From: Gracilaria vermiculophylla
Lineage: Eukaryota; Rhodophyta; Florideophyceae; Gracilariales; Gracilariaceae
Direction: 5' to 3'
DNA length: 42,178 nt
Assembly (NCBI GenBank): GCA_019155205.2
Contig: JAHNZQ020000181.1
Span: forward strand, 1,957,946 to 2,000,123
Under the pieces are notes generated by a model that was not told where the DNA came from, made no database searches, and worked only from the letters and a program-made list of their open reading frames with translations. The position numbers were made by a program, and so were the translations under genes. Positions 9,557 through 19,825 of this stretch are shown piece after piece (the stretch's first letter is position 1; each line of letters opens with the position of its first letter).

Positions 9557-9557
9557 C

Positions 9558-9573
9558 TGGTAGCACCGGAACC
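9558..9573 (+). promoter_or_regulatory. Gy-B primer-binding site candidate
   Basis: TGGTAGCACCGGAACC starts one base after the LTR. TGG would pair with the CCA end of a tRNA; AGC next to it fits an initiator-Met-like acceptor stem. The tRNA identity is inferred and not checked. Confidence 0.45.
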
Positions 9574-10301
9574 ATTCCGGCCGATGTGGCCGCTCCGATT
9601 GAAGAAGAAAAACCGCCGATATAAACGTGGAACGTTTTTGAAGTGGAAGGTTTTGATGGGGAACTCTATAGAATTATTGTGCGTTTTTGAGAACTGGATC
9701 TGATTTCAATTTCCGATTTCTGCGAAAAGGACACTAGTTTGATTGAAAATGCTTTTTTATTGGAATTTTTATTAGAAATCAACTGCGCTGATTTTTTAAA
9801 GGTGTGTAAAATGGTTCACAGTTGGTGAACCTGTGGGAAGTACAGCCTGGTAACCGTTGACACAGTACTGGTGTTACAGCTACTGGTTGTGGGGGGTTGG
9901 AGCCACCCTTGCAGAGGTCTGTCGTTAGCCCGTTGATATTGGGTGTACGTAAAGGCGGGAGATTACCGAACACTGTTTACCGACCATGCAAAACTGCTGT
10001 AAAGCCAATTATCCTCCTCAACCATGTTGACTTGGTGGCTGATAGCTTGGTCAGACCTGCTGGGCACGGGTTTCGAGTAACGCTTGTGAGCAAAGCACAG
10101 TCAAGCCCTGGACGAGGTAGACGTTTCTAAGTTGCCTCAACGCGCTGTAAACTATACCTCACGGTCGGCTTGTGAGGCTGCGTTATCACGGTAAGGATAC
10201 CGTGAAGGTTTACACTGACTATATCCCATCCTGTGATTTTAGGTAAGCTAGTGGGGATATACTGCAAAGATAGCTGGGCATTACTTGCCTAGTATCAATT
10301 A
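9574..10301. other. Gy-B leader, no gene seen
   Basis: Untranslated leader between the primer site and the gag homology, or a decayed gag N-terminus. Nothing recognisable. Confidence 0.35.
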
Positions 10302-11060
10302 TTGTCTGACTTATTGAACTTTATAACACTTACGGCTAGCGACATATACTTAGGGCCAAAGGAACTTCAATACGGGTGCTATAAATATCAAAAAGAAGAA
10401 GAATTTAAAGAAGAGGAAGTACAAATCAACATATCTTTCGTGAAACCGCCGACAACCAATACGTTTGATGGCCGCCATGTTGTTTGCCTGTTTGTGCACG
10501 GTTACACTCCGTTGAGAATTATCTTTGTCTCGTTGAAATTGGGCAAGAAGTTGAAATAGATGCACGTACTGCAGTCGATTTGGCCTCAACTTATATGACG
10601 GGTACCGCTGCAAAATGGTGGTTGACGCTGATAATGGAAGAAAACAATCTGCCTATTTGAAAAGCCTTTAGACTCTGTGTTGAGGACGAGTTTGTGCCGA
10701 AAGAGAGTATCGTGAGAGCACAAGACAGACTCTATTAGCTTAAGCCGAGAATCATTGTCGCCATCTATTATTCTGAATTTCGAAACATTGTGATAGACAT
10801 TCCAGGGATACATGATGCTAAAAAGCTGCCTTGATTCACCGAAAGATTGAAGCCTCATGTTCTCCTGGAAGTTCGTTATTCCAGGCCAACCATGTTTGAA
10901 AATGGAGCGAATATTGTGCTAAACGTCAACGGAGCTTTCTATGGTGCAGGAGTCTTCTCTAAGAGCGGACTCGGATTCAAGAAAGGTTTTTAGGATGGAC
11001 CAACTCCAATAGAGATTGGGAATGTCAAAAGGTAAAATAATCAGTGAGAAATGAGTGCTG
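10302..11060 (+). pseudogene. Gy-B gag (capsid region), decayed
   Basis: A frame ending at 10559 contains TFDGRHVVCLF, the start of the Retrotrans_gag domain (F-x-G). In a shifted frame it continues with TAVDLASTYMTGTAAKWWLT, the A-x-x-Y-M-x-G-x-A-x-x-W-W block, which is diagnostic for Ty3/Gypsy gag. Stops follow (after NNLPI and in DRLY-stop-LKPR). No zinc knuckle was found between 11060 and 11390. Gag would form the particle shell. Confidence 0.6.
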
Positions 11061-11391
11061 AGAAAATGAGATATTTGAAGAACGATGCCTGTTTTATATA
11101 TCATGAGCTTGGCTGCCGTGCAAAGAATCCATAAAATGGGAGGAAACCGCAGAAAAGCAAGACTGTCCAGGGGAACAACACGAAAACTAACGGGACTCCT
11201 GACAATGACTCGCGTTCTCAGGAAAACTGAGTAGTCCACCTAAAGAAGAAGTAAACACTCAGGTTTGACACGAAGGGAGTGCGATCAACCACTTGGAGAG
11301 CGCGTTGAATTCTTCAAAAGATGAAATAAAGGCCTTGAAAAGAGAAGAGAGCTGTGATGTGCCAAATAACTGAAGTGCAGAGTCAAATGCC
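11061..11391. other. Gy-B between gag and protease
   Basis: No continuous frame is present. It should hold the gag C-terminus and zinc knuckle, but I cannot see either. Confidence 0.3.
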
Positions 11392-11956
11392 ATGATTAAG
11401 AGTCCTGACGACACCATTCTTACGAGAAGAAATATACGCACAGAACCTTTACTTGTATTTAGTGGTACCATAAATGGACTCAGAGTAAAAGTATTGAAAG
11501 ATTATAGATTTAAAACTAACGTGGTAAGCAGAGAATATTTGGCTGAGTATAGAAGCAGAAATATATTTGAATTTCGTCAAGAAAATGTTGCAGTTGAGCA
11601 CTCTCGGAAAGAAACAAAGGAAAAAGCATCGGATTTCATACTCAATGGTTCTATACGACTTGGAGTTCATACTTGTACGTCTATTTGGATCGTTGCGAAT
11701 TGCAGATATGATGTTCTGTTGGAAATGCCGTGGCATGTTGCCGATAATCCAACAATCTATTATAATCAAAGGATTGTGAAGGTTGGACCCAATGTTATTC
11801 AACGGATTCAAAAGAACGATGAATGGATTCAAGTGACGAATGTAGGTGAGAAAACGTTCCGAAGAATGATCAGGAAGAACAAGATGAAAGTTGGATTGTT
11901 TCACGTGAAGATTCAAAGCCTCCACATCGTCTCTCATTCTTGCTATCTAGTGTCGA
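11392..11956 (+). pseudogene. Gy-B retropepsin-like protease, active site lost
   Basis: Open from 11392 to 11994. It contains LLVFSGTINGLRVKVLKDYR followed by FKTNVVSREYL, in the place where family members read V-L-V-D-S/T-G-x-x-x-N-V-V-S. Here D is followed by Y-R, so the D-S/T-G triad is gone. The second half keeps YDVLLEMPWHVADNPTI, equivalent to C-D-V-L-L-G-M-P-W. The enzyme would have cut the polyprotein; it is inactive here. The 11449-11937 minus frame is a shadow. Confidence 0.6.
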
Positions 11957-12668
11957 GTGAGAATCAACGAAGGAATAGGGGCAAAAGTTGTTGAAAGAAG
12001 GAAAAAAAGACCAAGCAAATCACCGTATGGTGCCTCGTTATTATTCGTGAAACAAAACGAAAAACTAAGAGTCGTTGTAGACTATCGAGCACTTAATCGA
12101 CTCAGTAAGAAAAATGAAGATCCCATACCGAGAACCGATGAGGTGTTTCGATAAGCTTCGAGGAGCAAAGTTTTTCTCCAAGTTAAATATAAAGACGTGA
12201 TTCAATCAAATACGGGTGAAGTGAGAAGATATCGAGAAGACTGCGTTCAACACATAGTATGGGCAATATGAGTATCTTGTTATGGCATTGGAGATTTGTA
12301 ATGCTCCTCCGACTTTTCAAACGTTGATAAAACAGCTCTTTTATGATTTTATTGCTGAATTTCAGGTGTTCTATATGGATTATGTCCTGATTTTTAGTAT
12401 GGATGAAGCAAGTCACTTGAAGCACTTCAAAACTGTATTGCACCCATTGAAATAAAACAAGTTGTTTGTGTCCCCAGAGAAGTTTGAGTTTATAAAAAAA
12501 GAGAATGAATTCTTAGGATTCCTTTTCGGCAAGGATAGACTGATAGGTAACCCATCTAAGGTAAACGTACTGAAGACTTTGCCAAAGCCAAAATCATTAT
12601 TTGAAATTCGAATTTTCTTGGGACTACTGCAATTCTTTCGAAGTGTCACACCAAATTTATTGGCATCA
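11957..12668 (+). pseudogene. Gy-B reverse transcriptase, decayed
   Basis: Contains SKSPYGASLLFVKQNEKLRV, then VDYRALNRLSKK, DKLRGAKFFSKL, EDIEKTAFNT, GQYEYLVMA, CNAPPTFQTL and FYMDYVLIF, in the order of a Gypsy RT palm. The YxDD box is YMDY, so the second Asp is lost. The thumb follows: KLFVSPEKFEFIKKENEFLG and PKPKSLFEIRIFLGLLQFF. Stops at several points (for example after EVFR and in LNIKT-stop-F) show pseudogenisation. The sequence is cut at NLLAS by the AT-rich insert at 12669. Confidence 0.75.
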
Positions 12669-12823
12669 TAATATATATTCCTAGTACTGCATAAAGTCAT
12701 TATTTTTTAAGATTTGTTTTTCTTTATTTTTGTCTTCTGACGAAACAATATCAGTCTTTTAAATGTATTGTTCCTCATTAGTATAATTTGTTAAGACTAT
12801 GAAATAACTATTACTTTCAGAAG
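12669..12823. other. AT-rich insert inside Gy-B pol
   Basis: About 155 bases of very AT-rich sequence separate ...TPNLLAS from EVAAPMTNLTKK, which are adjacent in relatives (N-x-S-K-I-A-A-P-M-T-N-L). It ends TTACTTTCAG, like a 3' splice site, and starts TAATATATATTCC, not like a 5' splice site. The two ends show weak inverted similarity (CTGCATAAAGTCATTATT against the complement CTGAAAGTAATAGTTATT). It could be a small MITE-like insertion; an intron is less likely. Confidence 0.4.
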
Positions 12824-13335
12824 TTGCTGCTCCAATGACAAATCTGACAAAGAAATATTAAGGTATCGAGAAAAGAAATGAATAATGTGATGAAGTCCTT
12901 CAGAATTAAAAGAAGAAATCACAAATGTACCAATTCTGATATCGCCAGATTGGAGCAATCCATCCAGATGTTACGGTAATGCTTCACTCACCGCTTTTGG
13001 GGCAATTTTGACACAACGTGATGAGAATAGAAGAGACCAAGTTAGTGCCTTCTATTTAAAGAAGTTATCCCCAATAAAGTCCGTGTACACAGCTAATAAC
13101 AGAGAGCTTCTTGGGCTTATCTCATTCCTTAATAGGTTCAGATGTTATTTGGAACGGTTGTAGTTCGAAGTCTTTACAGGCAATCAAGTGCTAAAGAGTT
13201 TCTTTACGAAACCAAAATGAGAAGAAAAACTTCGAGTTGGCTTGAAACTCTTGGAAACTTAGAAATATTCCTTATGATGCTTTTCCTGATAAGATACACG
13301 TCTTAGAAGATATTCTATCTTGAGCGCCTCATGTT
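12824..13335 (+). pseudogene. Gy-B RNase H, decayed
   Basis: After VAAPMTNLTKK the reading continues in several frames: NASLTAFGAILTQRDENRRD (family: DAS-x-x-A-x-G-G-x-L), AFYLKKLSP, YTANNRELLGLISFLNRFRC and VFTGNQVLKSFFTKPK (family: V-x-T-D-N-Q-x-L). The catalytic D-A-S is N-A-S and the T-D-N is T-G-N, so two active-site aspartates are lost. The end near 13320 is PDKIHVLEDILS-stop-AP. Confidence 0.6.
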
Positions 13336-14500
13336 ATGGAAAAGAGTGATGTTGGCGTATTATGCAATGGCGTTAAAGTGCCATATGTCAAAGAGGAAGA
13401 CGTGATAAATCGATACAATGAAGATCAGTTCTTTGATCCTGTTGTGAAAGCCATGATTGATGATTTGCCAGACAATCAGATTCAAAGACGTACACTGGAG
13501 AACATACTCCCAATGTTCAAAAAGCATGGTGAAATACTCTTCTACAATGAAATGCTTTGCATACCGAGAAAGTCCGTGTCCAATGTAATGCAACTAGCGC
13601 ATGATCCTAAGCTACGTTGTCATTTAAAGTTTGCAAAGACACTGTCGAGATTCAGCAATTTCCATTAGAGTCACAAAAGTCGAGATGTCCGAAAGTATGT
13701 CGAAGGATGCATGAGGTGTCAGCAGTTTAAGGAATCTAAGAAGAAGAATTTAAACGACAATGAATATTTAGAGTTACCGGAGACAAGATGAGCTTCATTA
13801 TCTACAGACTTCATCGTAACTACTCAAGTCAAAAGGTGGGTTTGATGCGATAAATACATGGGTTGATCGGTTTAATGGAAGAGTTCAATTCCTAAGGTGA
13901 AATAAGAATAACACAGCTAACGACATTGCCAATTCCTTCTTCTCAAACATTTTTAAGCACCAGGGAATGCCAGATAACATAACTTCGGACCGAGATCCAA
14001 AGTTCACATCCATGCCTTGGGATCATCTGATAAATCTTTGTGGAGTTAAGGTTTATGGGTCAACGAGCAAACATCCGCAGACTTATGGAGCAGCTAGAAT
14101 CATGAACAGAATGCTTGAAAACTATCTACGTTGTTATGGCTCCTACCATCACAATGTCAGGAATGAACAGCAGCGCGCAGCAGAGTTTGCATACAACTCT
14201 GCAGTGACTGGTGATTTTGGGATGTCACCATTTGAATTGGATCTTGGATGGAAACCGAAGTCTCCGCATGATATACTTTCTGTAAAAGTGATACCTGTGC
14301 AAAATGTGGAAAAGTTCAAGGAAAAACTAAAAGACTCACTTAAAGATGCATAGTACACTTTCAAAATTGCAAGAGCCGGTCAAAGCGCCTATTCTTCTAC
14401 GAAGTATCGGGTTCCTAAATCAGGAGTTATAGAAAACGTTTGGCTCAACAGGTAACTGTTCAAGGATGCCTATGCGAAGCCCCAAGAATCTGATACGCTA
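13336..14500 (+). pseudogene. Gy-B integrase, decayed
   Basis: An open stretch to 13668 includes EILFYNEMLCIPRKSVSNVM and the first zinc-ligand area (AHDPKLRCHLKFAKTLSRF; relatives have G-H-F there). In another frame come VRKYVEGCMRCQQFK (C-x2-C) and STDFIVT, with the first Asp, then SDRDPKFTSMPWDHL, with the second Asp, STSKHPQTYGAARIMNRML, with the Glu position replaced by Ala, and EFAYNSAVTGDFGMSPFELD. The fold is clear. The missing Glu and several frame changes make it dead. Confidence 0.7.
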
Positions 14501-14893
14501 AGTGCCAAAAGATTCGGCACTTTCCAAATTGTGAAGCAAAATGAAATGAATTCTTTGAAACTTGAGCTCTTTGATCATATCAAGATTCATCCTGTTGTTC
14601 ATGTCAGCCATACGATATCTCACCAAGAACATACAGCTGATATATCTGCATCTGTTCCACCAAGACAAGAACTAATACAAACAGAAAATGGCGAAGAATT
14701 TGAATTTGCAGCTATTCTCAAGCACAGGGGGAAGAGGAAGGGGATACCAGCTTATGACTCCTATGAAAGGAGAGCGCACTCATGATGCTGAGTGGTCAAG
14801 CACGAAATTATTTGTTGACGAAGATGGACTCGTTACTGGAGAATGGCAGGAATATATTCCCCAAGCAGGAATATTACCGCTATATCATTGACG
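14501..14893 (+). pseudogene. Gy-B pol C-terminus with chromodomain
   Basis: Contains FGTFQIVKQNEMNSLKLELF and IHPVVHVSHT, the integrase tail, then ENGEEFEFAAILKHRGKRKG. After a one-base shift it reads YQLMTPMKGERTHDAEWSST, then KLFVDEDGLVTGEWQEYI and QAGILPLYH-stop at 14891. E-F-x-x-x-x-I-L-x-H-R and H-D-A-E-W mark a chromodomain. The stop lies about 30 bases before the 3' LTR. Confidence 0.7.
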
Positions 14894-14923
14894 AGGACTT
14901 CAAGAGTTCTGGACGGTGAAATG

Positions 14924-15181
14924 TTTGACAAGCGGCTTTCATGCTGCACTTTATTCATTTACTGTGACGTCGAAAGAGAGTTCATCAACGTCTCTAGAAG
15001 TCCCTGGAAGTTATCCAGCTCAGCGTTATGTGCTGGACAACTAAAAACTTTGTTCTAGAATTCTCCAAAGAGGAGAATCTAAAATCTATAAAGAGGCGTG
15101 GTGTTCTAGATTTAGAAGGGCATCAGGCAATTCAAGTAAAGGTTTTTTCAACCTACAGTCTAATCACCCCTATTCAATTCA
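14924..15181 (+). repeat. Gy-B 3' LTR
   Basis: 258 bp, the same length as the 5' LTR. It starts TTTGACA where the 5' LTR has TGTGACA, so the terminal TG is damaged, and it ends ATTCA. Confidence 0.8.
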
Positions 15182-15391
15182 AGATTACGCGCTAGGACTG
15201 AATTTGATAGTTATGGAGCTAATGACCGCAAAGTGTGGCCCTACACTTGGATGACAAAGCCATGGCTGGATTGCGCATATGATGCACAGTACACATTAGG
15301 TTAGAGGACAAGAAGACAGAGCTTTTTTTTCATTACATACTTAGTTATTTTAGTATACACTACAGTATTCCATTCTACAGTATAGTACATA
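15182..15391. other. No gene seen, flank between Gy-B and Tc-A
   Basis: Becomes AT-rich toward the right and ends in a TA dinucleotide used as the Tc-A target. No open frame of note. Confidence 0.4.
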
Positions 15392-16672
15392 CAGACTGTT
15401 TCAAAAACATACGACATGCTGTGAAACTTCAAAAAAAAACGAACAAATGTATACTGTACGCCTACAAAAATAGGTTTCAGAAAAAATTAAAGTCAAAAAA
15501 ACGTTTCAAAAACATATGATCATCAATAAAAAATCTATACTGCGCGACGATCAATAGTTTATTTTGCATCCTTATTGCTGTATAACGCTAATGCAGTGTT
15601 TCGGCATCGAATTGGCGTACTTTTCCACAGTTGAAACTGTTTAAGATTTCCAGCAATTTTTAATACAGTTTTTGAGTTCAAAAACTGTCTGAAATTGCCT
15701 TCCATGCATATAATCCATCCTTGCCAGCATTCCACCAAACGTTTTCGATTGGGTTCAAATCTGGTGAGCGCGCTGACCACTCTAAAACAGATACCTCAGA
15801 CTCCTGTAGCCAGTTTTTGGTTAAAGATGCAGTGTGTACAGGCGCATTATTCTGTTGAAAAATGAAATTTTCTTCATGGAAACATAAACAAAAAGGTAGC
15901 AAACAGTTGTATTGCACTTCTTGATATTTTTCTGCATTCATGTTCGTTTCAATGAAGGCAATTTCCATTAGACCGCTTTTAGAAATGCCCGCCCAGACCA
16001 TTACAAAGCCTCCACCAGAGTGCCTGGTATAAAAATCGTGACGTTCTTTACGAAGATCGTGCCAATAATATTTGTAGCAATCTGGTCCGTCCAAATTGTA
16101 CTTTTTTTCATCAGTGAAAATAAAAATTTCCCATTCACTTTTCCAGTAGGCTTTTCCAGCACACCAGTCAATTCTTTTTTGCTTGTGATGATCTTGAAGA
16201 AAGAAAGTTTTTTCATTTTTTTATATTTAAATAAATTTGTGCTGTTTATTTGCCTTCATAAAGTTGATTTAGAAACGTTGAGGTTGAGATTTATTCCACT
16301 TTTTTTGCAGGATACTTTTCTTTTGCATAAACGTCTCTTAATTCCTTTTTTATCTGCTGGGCTGAGCTCATTTGGGCGTCCCGGAGATCGTTTTAAGCCA
16401 TATAGAGTCGGCTTTTTGAGAAAAGTAGCACTTTTGAACCTAGAACGCTTTAATTTTTTAGCGATAGCACTGTTAGGATGTTTTCCGGCGTTTTACTTAA
16501 CGATTTGAAGCTGTTCTTGCTTGGAAAGTGGCGGGCCTCGAGCCATTTTTACTAGAAAGAAGACGGTGTACATATCTTTTTGAAACGATTCTACATAGAC
16601 TATGTGCAAAATCTTGTCTACAGTACAGTTTTGGCGCAATTTTGAGGGGTAAGATGTTTTTGAAACGCACTG
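15392..16672 (-). mobile_element. Tc-A: Tc1-like DNA transposon, 1281 bp
   Basis: Flanked by TA on both sides (15390-15391 and 16673-16674). The outer ends are inverted: CAGACTGTTTCAAAAACAT on the left and the complement CAGTGCGTTTCAAAAACAT on the right. Each end has a second inner copy of the core (left CGTTTCAAAAACATATGAT at 15502-15520, right the complement of ATCTTTTTGAAACG at 16573-16587). This is the IR/DR arrangement known in some Tc1 elements. It encodes one transposase on the minus strand, damaged. The length is normal for Tc1. Confidence 0.85.
15559..16546 (-). pseudogene. Tc-A transposase, DD34E type, inactive
   Basis: Start ATG at 16546 (MARGPPLSKQEQLQIVK), then TAA at 16493-16495. 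The frame continues with a helix-turn-helix area (NSAIAKKLKRSRF) and the GRP linker (SPGRPNELS), with TGA at 16256-16258. After a frameshift near 16110 it reads FTDEKKYNLDGPDCYKYYW (first catalytic Asp present), then HDLRKE, GGGFVMVWAGISKSG and FIFQQNNAPVHTA, where the second Asp is Asn (codon at 15849-15851). SARSPDLNPIENVWW keeps the Glu. A further frameshift precedes the C-terminus. Two stops, two frameshifts and the lost Asp show it is dead. The 16020-16508 plus frame is a shadow. Confidence 0.85.
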
Positions 16673-17330
16673 TACGGTTGTCAACGTCATCGCCGCCACC
16701 CTCAGGAAACATGAAGGAAGGTTTCGGCTCTGAGCCTTCCGTCTGCGGCGATGTCTACTTCTCTACAAATACCACGCCATAGAACATGCTTGAACAGTCT
16801 TCTTGCTAGCTCATAGCACAACTTCAGGTATTCTTCCCACCAGAGTTACTGTGCTTGACTTTTTTTTTACAATGATAAGTATCGACTCTTCTGTTGCTTG
16901 TCTCTGCAGCACCCCATCTTCCACTAATATGGTATTGCCATCACTTTTGTGGATCCCGCGAGCCAAATGGCTTACGCTTCTTTACTTCCCACTTCCTTCT
17001 GAGAGGATAAGCACACACCTCATAAACCCACACTTTGCGGATTTGCTTCTTCAGCCCCGCAGGCATATTGCAAAGAGACGTCTTTGGTTCTTACAATCAG
17101 AAATACTCGTGAAGATGCTTCGAGAGGGCTTCACCCTCCGAGTCACCTCAACTAGAAAAAGACCACGAACGTCTCCGTGGTGCTTTCTCTGTTACAGTTT
17201 ATTGCCATACAAGCACACCGTCCCCGTACATTCGTTTCAGAAAAACATTTACATTCACCGTTTGCATTAAATGAAAATGGCTGAAAGCCAACCACTTCCC
17301 GAGCACGAGCATTTTCATTTGGTTAGATTA
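16673..17330. other. No recognised gene
   Basis: A plus frame at 16803-17270 (155 codons) and minus frames here show no known motif. A minus reading includes LKLCYELARRLFKHVLWRGI, which might be a remnant of something, but I cannot name it. Composition is moderate, with AT-rich ends. Confidence 0.3.
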
Positions 17331-17334
17331 AATA

Positions 17335-18056
17335 TTGAATAAAACTCTAATACTCCTATTGCAAAAAAACAAAAGCGTTTATGAGTCACAATTACGAATT
17401 TCGTCAAACACCCAACGCGTTGTGGAACTTATAAATATGCGAGACGCACAGAAACGCTGTATCCCGCAAAAAAACAAGTACTTAAACGCAAATTGTGTAA
17501 GAGAAAAGAGTTTTGCACAAAAGATGAAATAAAACCTAATCTTAACATTTCTTAAGCAACGATTTTGAAAACAGTAAATTATACAAATTTTAGTTAAGTA
17601 TAAAAAACATTATATACAACAAGACAGTCAAAAGTAGTACTGAATTGAGTGAGGTGCCGAACACGTTAAGGGAAAAAAAGGGAAAATCTTATACTTAATG
17701 CCTGGTAGGCGTTTAATCTGGATAGACTAGATTGTGTCTCACTTTACTAGCACAATCTTTGCGGAGAACGTGCAACGTATTGAAAAAACATTCTGGTGGA
17801 TCTCAAGTTATGATTTCGTCTAGGATATATTTATGAATAGTTCAACGGAAATTAGGTTCATGAATACTGCAGTAAATGCAGAAGTGTGTTAAGATCATTT
17901 TCTATATCAACTTGATACCTTTTGGATATTGTTTTTATGTAGAAAATATCTTGTTTCAGCAAACTGTGATGGCTCCATTGAAGAAGCTGGGAATTCCAGT
18001 TGTTTTACTAACGCTTTTCAGCTTCTCTGCTGCGCACCTAGGTACGTCACGTGGAA
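17335..18056 (+). pseudogene. Tc-B: second Tc1-like transposase, 5' part
   Basis: 17335-17532 reads ISSNTQRVV and KYLNANCVREKSFAQKM, like the end of a Tc1 DNA-binding domain. After about 150 bases of AT-rich sequence comes FNLDRLDCVSLY, a stop, then HNLCGERAT, near 17733-17800 (family: F-N-L-D-G-P-D...Y-W-H-D-L-R), then HSGGSQVM, VNAEVC and LIPFGYCFYVENILFQQ at about 17910-17965. The Asp-Asn after FQQ is not preserved. The coding trace stops at the LTR of Gy-C2 (18057). The matching 3' part lies at 39262-39520. The peptide MAPLKKLGIPVVLLTLFSFS at 17968 resembles a signal peptide, but it is simply the continuation of this frame. Confidence 0.6.
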
Positions 18057-18607
18057 TGTAGTACAGGGGATCCAAAGGCGATATTGTCACGTGGCTTTAC
18101 GACCGGATATTTCTAAGGAGGGTTCTTATTTTATTATCTGAGCCACATGGTGCATTACTCGGCCCACATGCGCAACAGTATCCTTAAGGGACGGTAGAAT
18201 TATTATTTATTTTAGTTAAGTGTTGCAGGTAAGTACTACATTAATGAGACCTGCCGAGGCAAGCTCCCGTCGTGGTACTTAATCTGCCGGTCAAGCTTCA
18301 CCTCTGGAGAAGTGAACCAAGCATCTTTAAGTCTTCATCTATTTTTCCGGTTTGAGACTGTCGTCAAACATCTTAAGGTTTCTAAGCCGCCAATCCCCAG
18401 GTTGCCACGTAGCAGCGCCTGTACGAGCATTGTCCGCCCAATGAACCCCCTTTCTCCGCTTGGTGTTGGCGGATCCCCTTTCAGGATTCCTCTGGCTCAA
18501 GACAGCGATTACTGGAGACCATCTTAAGGATCTCATGGCTCTGGAGTCAACAAAAACTCCAAACGGACGTTGTGCGCTACCACTTCGAAGGGAGAACTGA
18601 AGGAACA
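18057..18607 (+). repeat. Gy-C2 5' LTR
   Basis: Begins TGTAGTACAG. Shares long blocks with 38719-39253 (for example GGTTCTTATTTTA, GCATTACTCGGCCCAC, CTAAGCCGCCAATCCCCAGG, TTTCTCCGCTTGGTGTT) and, inverted, with 19192-19750 and 28951-29500. Confidence 0.85.
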
Positions 18608-18612
18608 AAAAC

Positions 18613-18628
18613 TGGGGTACCGACTTGG
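18613..18628 (+). promoter_or_regulatory. Gy-C2 primer-binding site candidate
   Basis: TGGGGTACCGACTTGG lies a few bases after the LTR. It corresponds to TGGTCTCGTGACTTAG in Gy-C1, which looks better preserved. Confidence 0.4.
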
Positions 18629-18667
18629 AAGGTCTGTTTTCTAAAGATATTACAAGAGTACCGACAG

Positions 18668-19186
18668 AACAGTATTTTTAGTTCGCAATGATCGAAACCT
18701 GACAATGAAATATTTCCTTAAGAGGATTCGGAAGTGGAATGAAATGACTCTCGACCTTCTCCTATATGCCCCACTCAGAACCCCCAATGGAAAGCCCCTT
18801 ACAGAACCCTCAAACAACCTACTCCTTGGGGGGTACAACACGCGAAGCGCTCCCCAGAAGATGTCCATCAGACTGGAAGACCCTGAAAGTCTCCCTCGGA
18901 ATCCTAGCTCCTTTATGGAGTGTTTCCGGAATCGCCTTAGGAGAGTGAACGATCGGAGGAAAGCACAATCTCCCACGACAGCTCTGGAGAACGCGGACGT
19001 GGATGTTGAAGAACAACGCACGGCATCGCATCCGCCACTTCAGGAGCTGCAGTGATGGTAACACCCGGAGGCTAACTCCTTCCTTGAGTCTCTGGTCCCG
19101 CACCGTACGGATTGGCTCTCACAGAAGCTAGTCAAAAGAAATTCTGCAGATGTTCAGGTACAATTTGGAGCGCGCCAGCACGTCCT
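18668..19186 (+). pseudogene. Gy-C2 gag, N-terminal part, cut by Gy-C1
   Basis: Reads MKYFLKRIRKWNEMTLDLL, RLEDPESLPRNPSSFMECFR and ENADVDVEEQRTASHPPLQE. These match the Gy-C1 gag (RLENPENLPRNPGSSVKRFR; ENADVDVEETHTASQPSSQE). Then FGARQHVLV ends at the Gy-C1 LTR. The next residues (EEIATERANRAMNTLFSSDP) are at about 29512-29575, where Gy-C1 has EKFATESIHRAVVALLGFDS without a gap. This shows directly that Gy-C1 inserted into this gene. Confidence 0.75.
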
Positions 19187-19190
19187 TGTT
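19187..19190. repeat. TGTT, probable target-site duplication of Gy-C1 (left)
   Basis: TGTT at 19187-19190 is repeated at 29501-29504 on the other side of Gy-C1. The fifth base differs (G against A). Confidence 0.5.
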
Positions 19191-19191
19191 G

Positions 19192-19750
19192 TGGTACTGA
19201 CAGTTCTGCTCTCGAGGTAGTAGAGCACATCGTCTGTTAGGAGTCTCTGTTGACTCTAAAGACGCGAGTTCCTAAAGTTGGTTTCCGGTAATCGCTCTTG
19301 CGAGCCAGGGGAATCCTGAAAGATGATCTACAAACACCAAGCAGAGAAGGGGGGCTCACTGGGTGGACAATGCTCCTACAGGGGCTGCTACGAGGCAACC
19401 TGGGAATCGGCAGCTTAAAAACCTTAGGATGGTCGGCGAGCGTCTCCAACCGGAAAAGTACATGAAGACTCAAGGGTACTTGGTTCATTTCTTCAGTGGT
19501 GGAGCTCGACCCGCAGATTACGTATCAGCCCGGGAGCGCACCTCGGCAGGTCTTACTACAGAAGTAATTACCTGCAACACTTAACAAAAATAAATCTAAA
19601 TTCTACAGTCCCTTAAGGATTCTGTAGCGTACATAGGCCAGATTATGCTCCACGTGGCTCAGCTATTACAATATGAGCCTTTCTTAGTAATATAATTACA
19701 TAAAGCTACACCACCATATTACCTTAAGACCCACTGTACTCTGTACTATA
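19192..19750 (-). repeat. Gy-C1 3' LTR
   Basis: On the plus strand it begins TGGTACTGACAG and ends CTGTACTATA. It is in the same orientation as 28951-29500 and inverted relative to the Gy-C2 LTRs. A purine-rich tract (complement of 19751-19775, GGTGGTGGAAGTCAGGAAAA) lies just inside the element, as expected for the plus-strand primer. Confidence 0.85.
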
Positions 19751-19825
19751 TAAATTTTTTCCTGACTTCCACCACCTTCTCGAGGTGCATCTTACGATAG
19801 TTCGATCCCTGGGTGGTACCTATCG

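Larger units (their letters stand above)
9299..15181 (+). mobile_element. Gy-B: Ty3/Gypsy chromodomain retrotransposon, 5.9 kb, decayed
   Basis: Two LTRs of 258 bp each (9299-9556 and 14924-15181) frame an internal region with gag, protease, RT, RNase H, integrase and chromodomain in Gypsy order. A primer-binding-like site follows the left LTR. The flanking five bases, AGGCT before and AGATT after, differ at two positions and may be an eroded target-site duplication. The LTRs are alike at roughly three quarters of positions by eye, so the insertion is old. The internal sequence is AT-richer than Gy-C. All coding domains have stops or frameshifts. Confidence 0.85.

Noticed and set aside
11449..11937. 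162-codon minus-strand ORF
   Set aside because: Shadow of the Gy-B protease region.
12669..12823. Spliceosomal intron in Gy-B
   Set aside because: The right end looks like an acceptor (TTTCAG), but no GT donor fits the left boundary.
16020..16508. 162-codon plus-strand ORF with hydrophobic segments
   Set aside because: Shadow of the Tc-A transposase on the other strand.
17968..18056. Signal-peptide-like start M-A-P-L-K-K-L-G-I-P-V-V-L-L-T-L-F-S, suggesting a secreted effector gene
   Set aside because: It continues in frame from VENILFQQ of a Tc1 transposase remnant, and it ends at the Gy-C2 LTR with no downstream exon seen.
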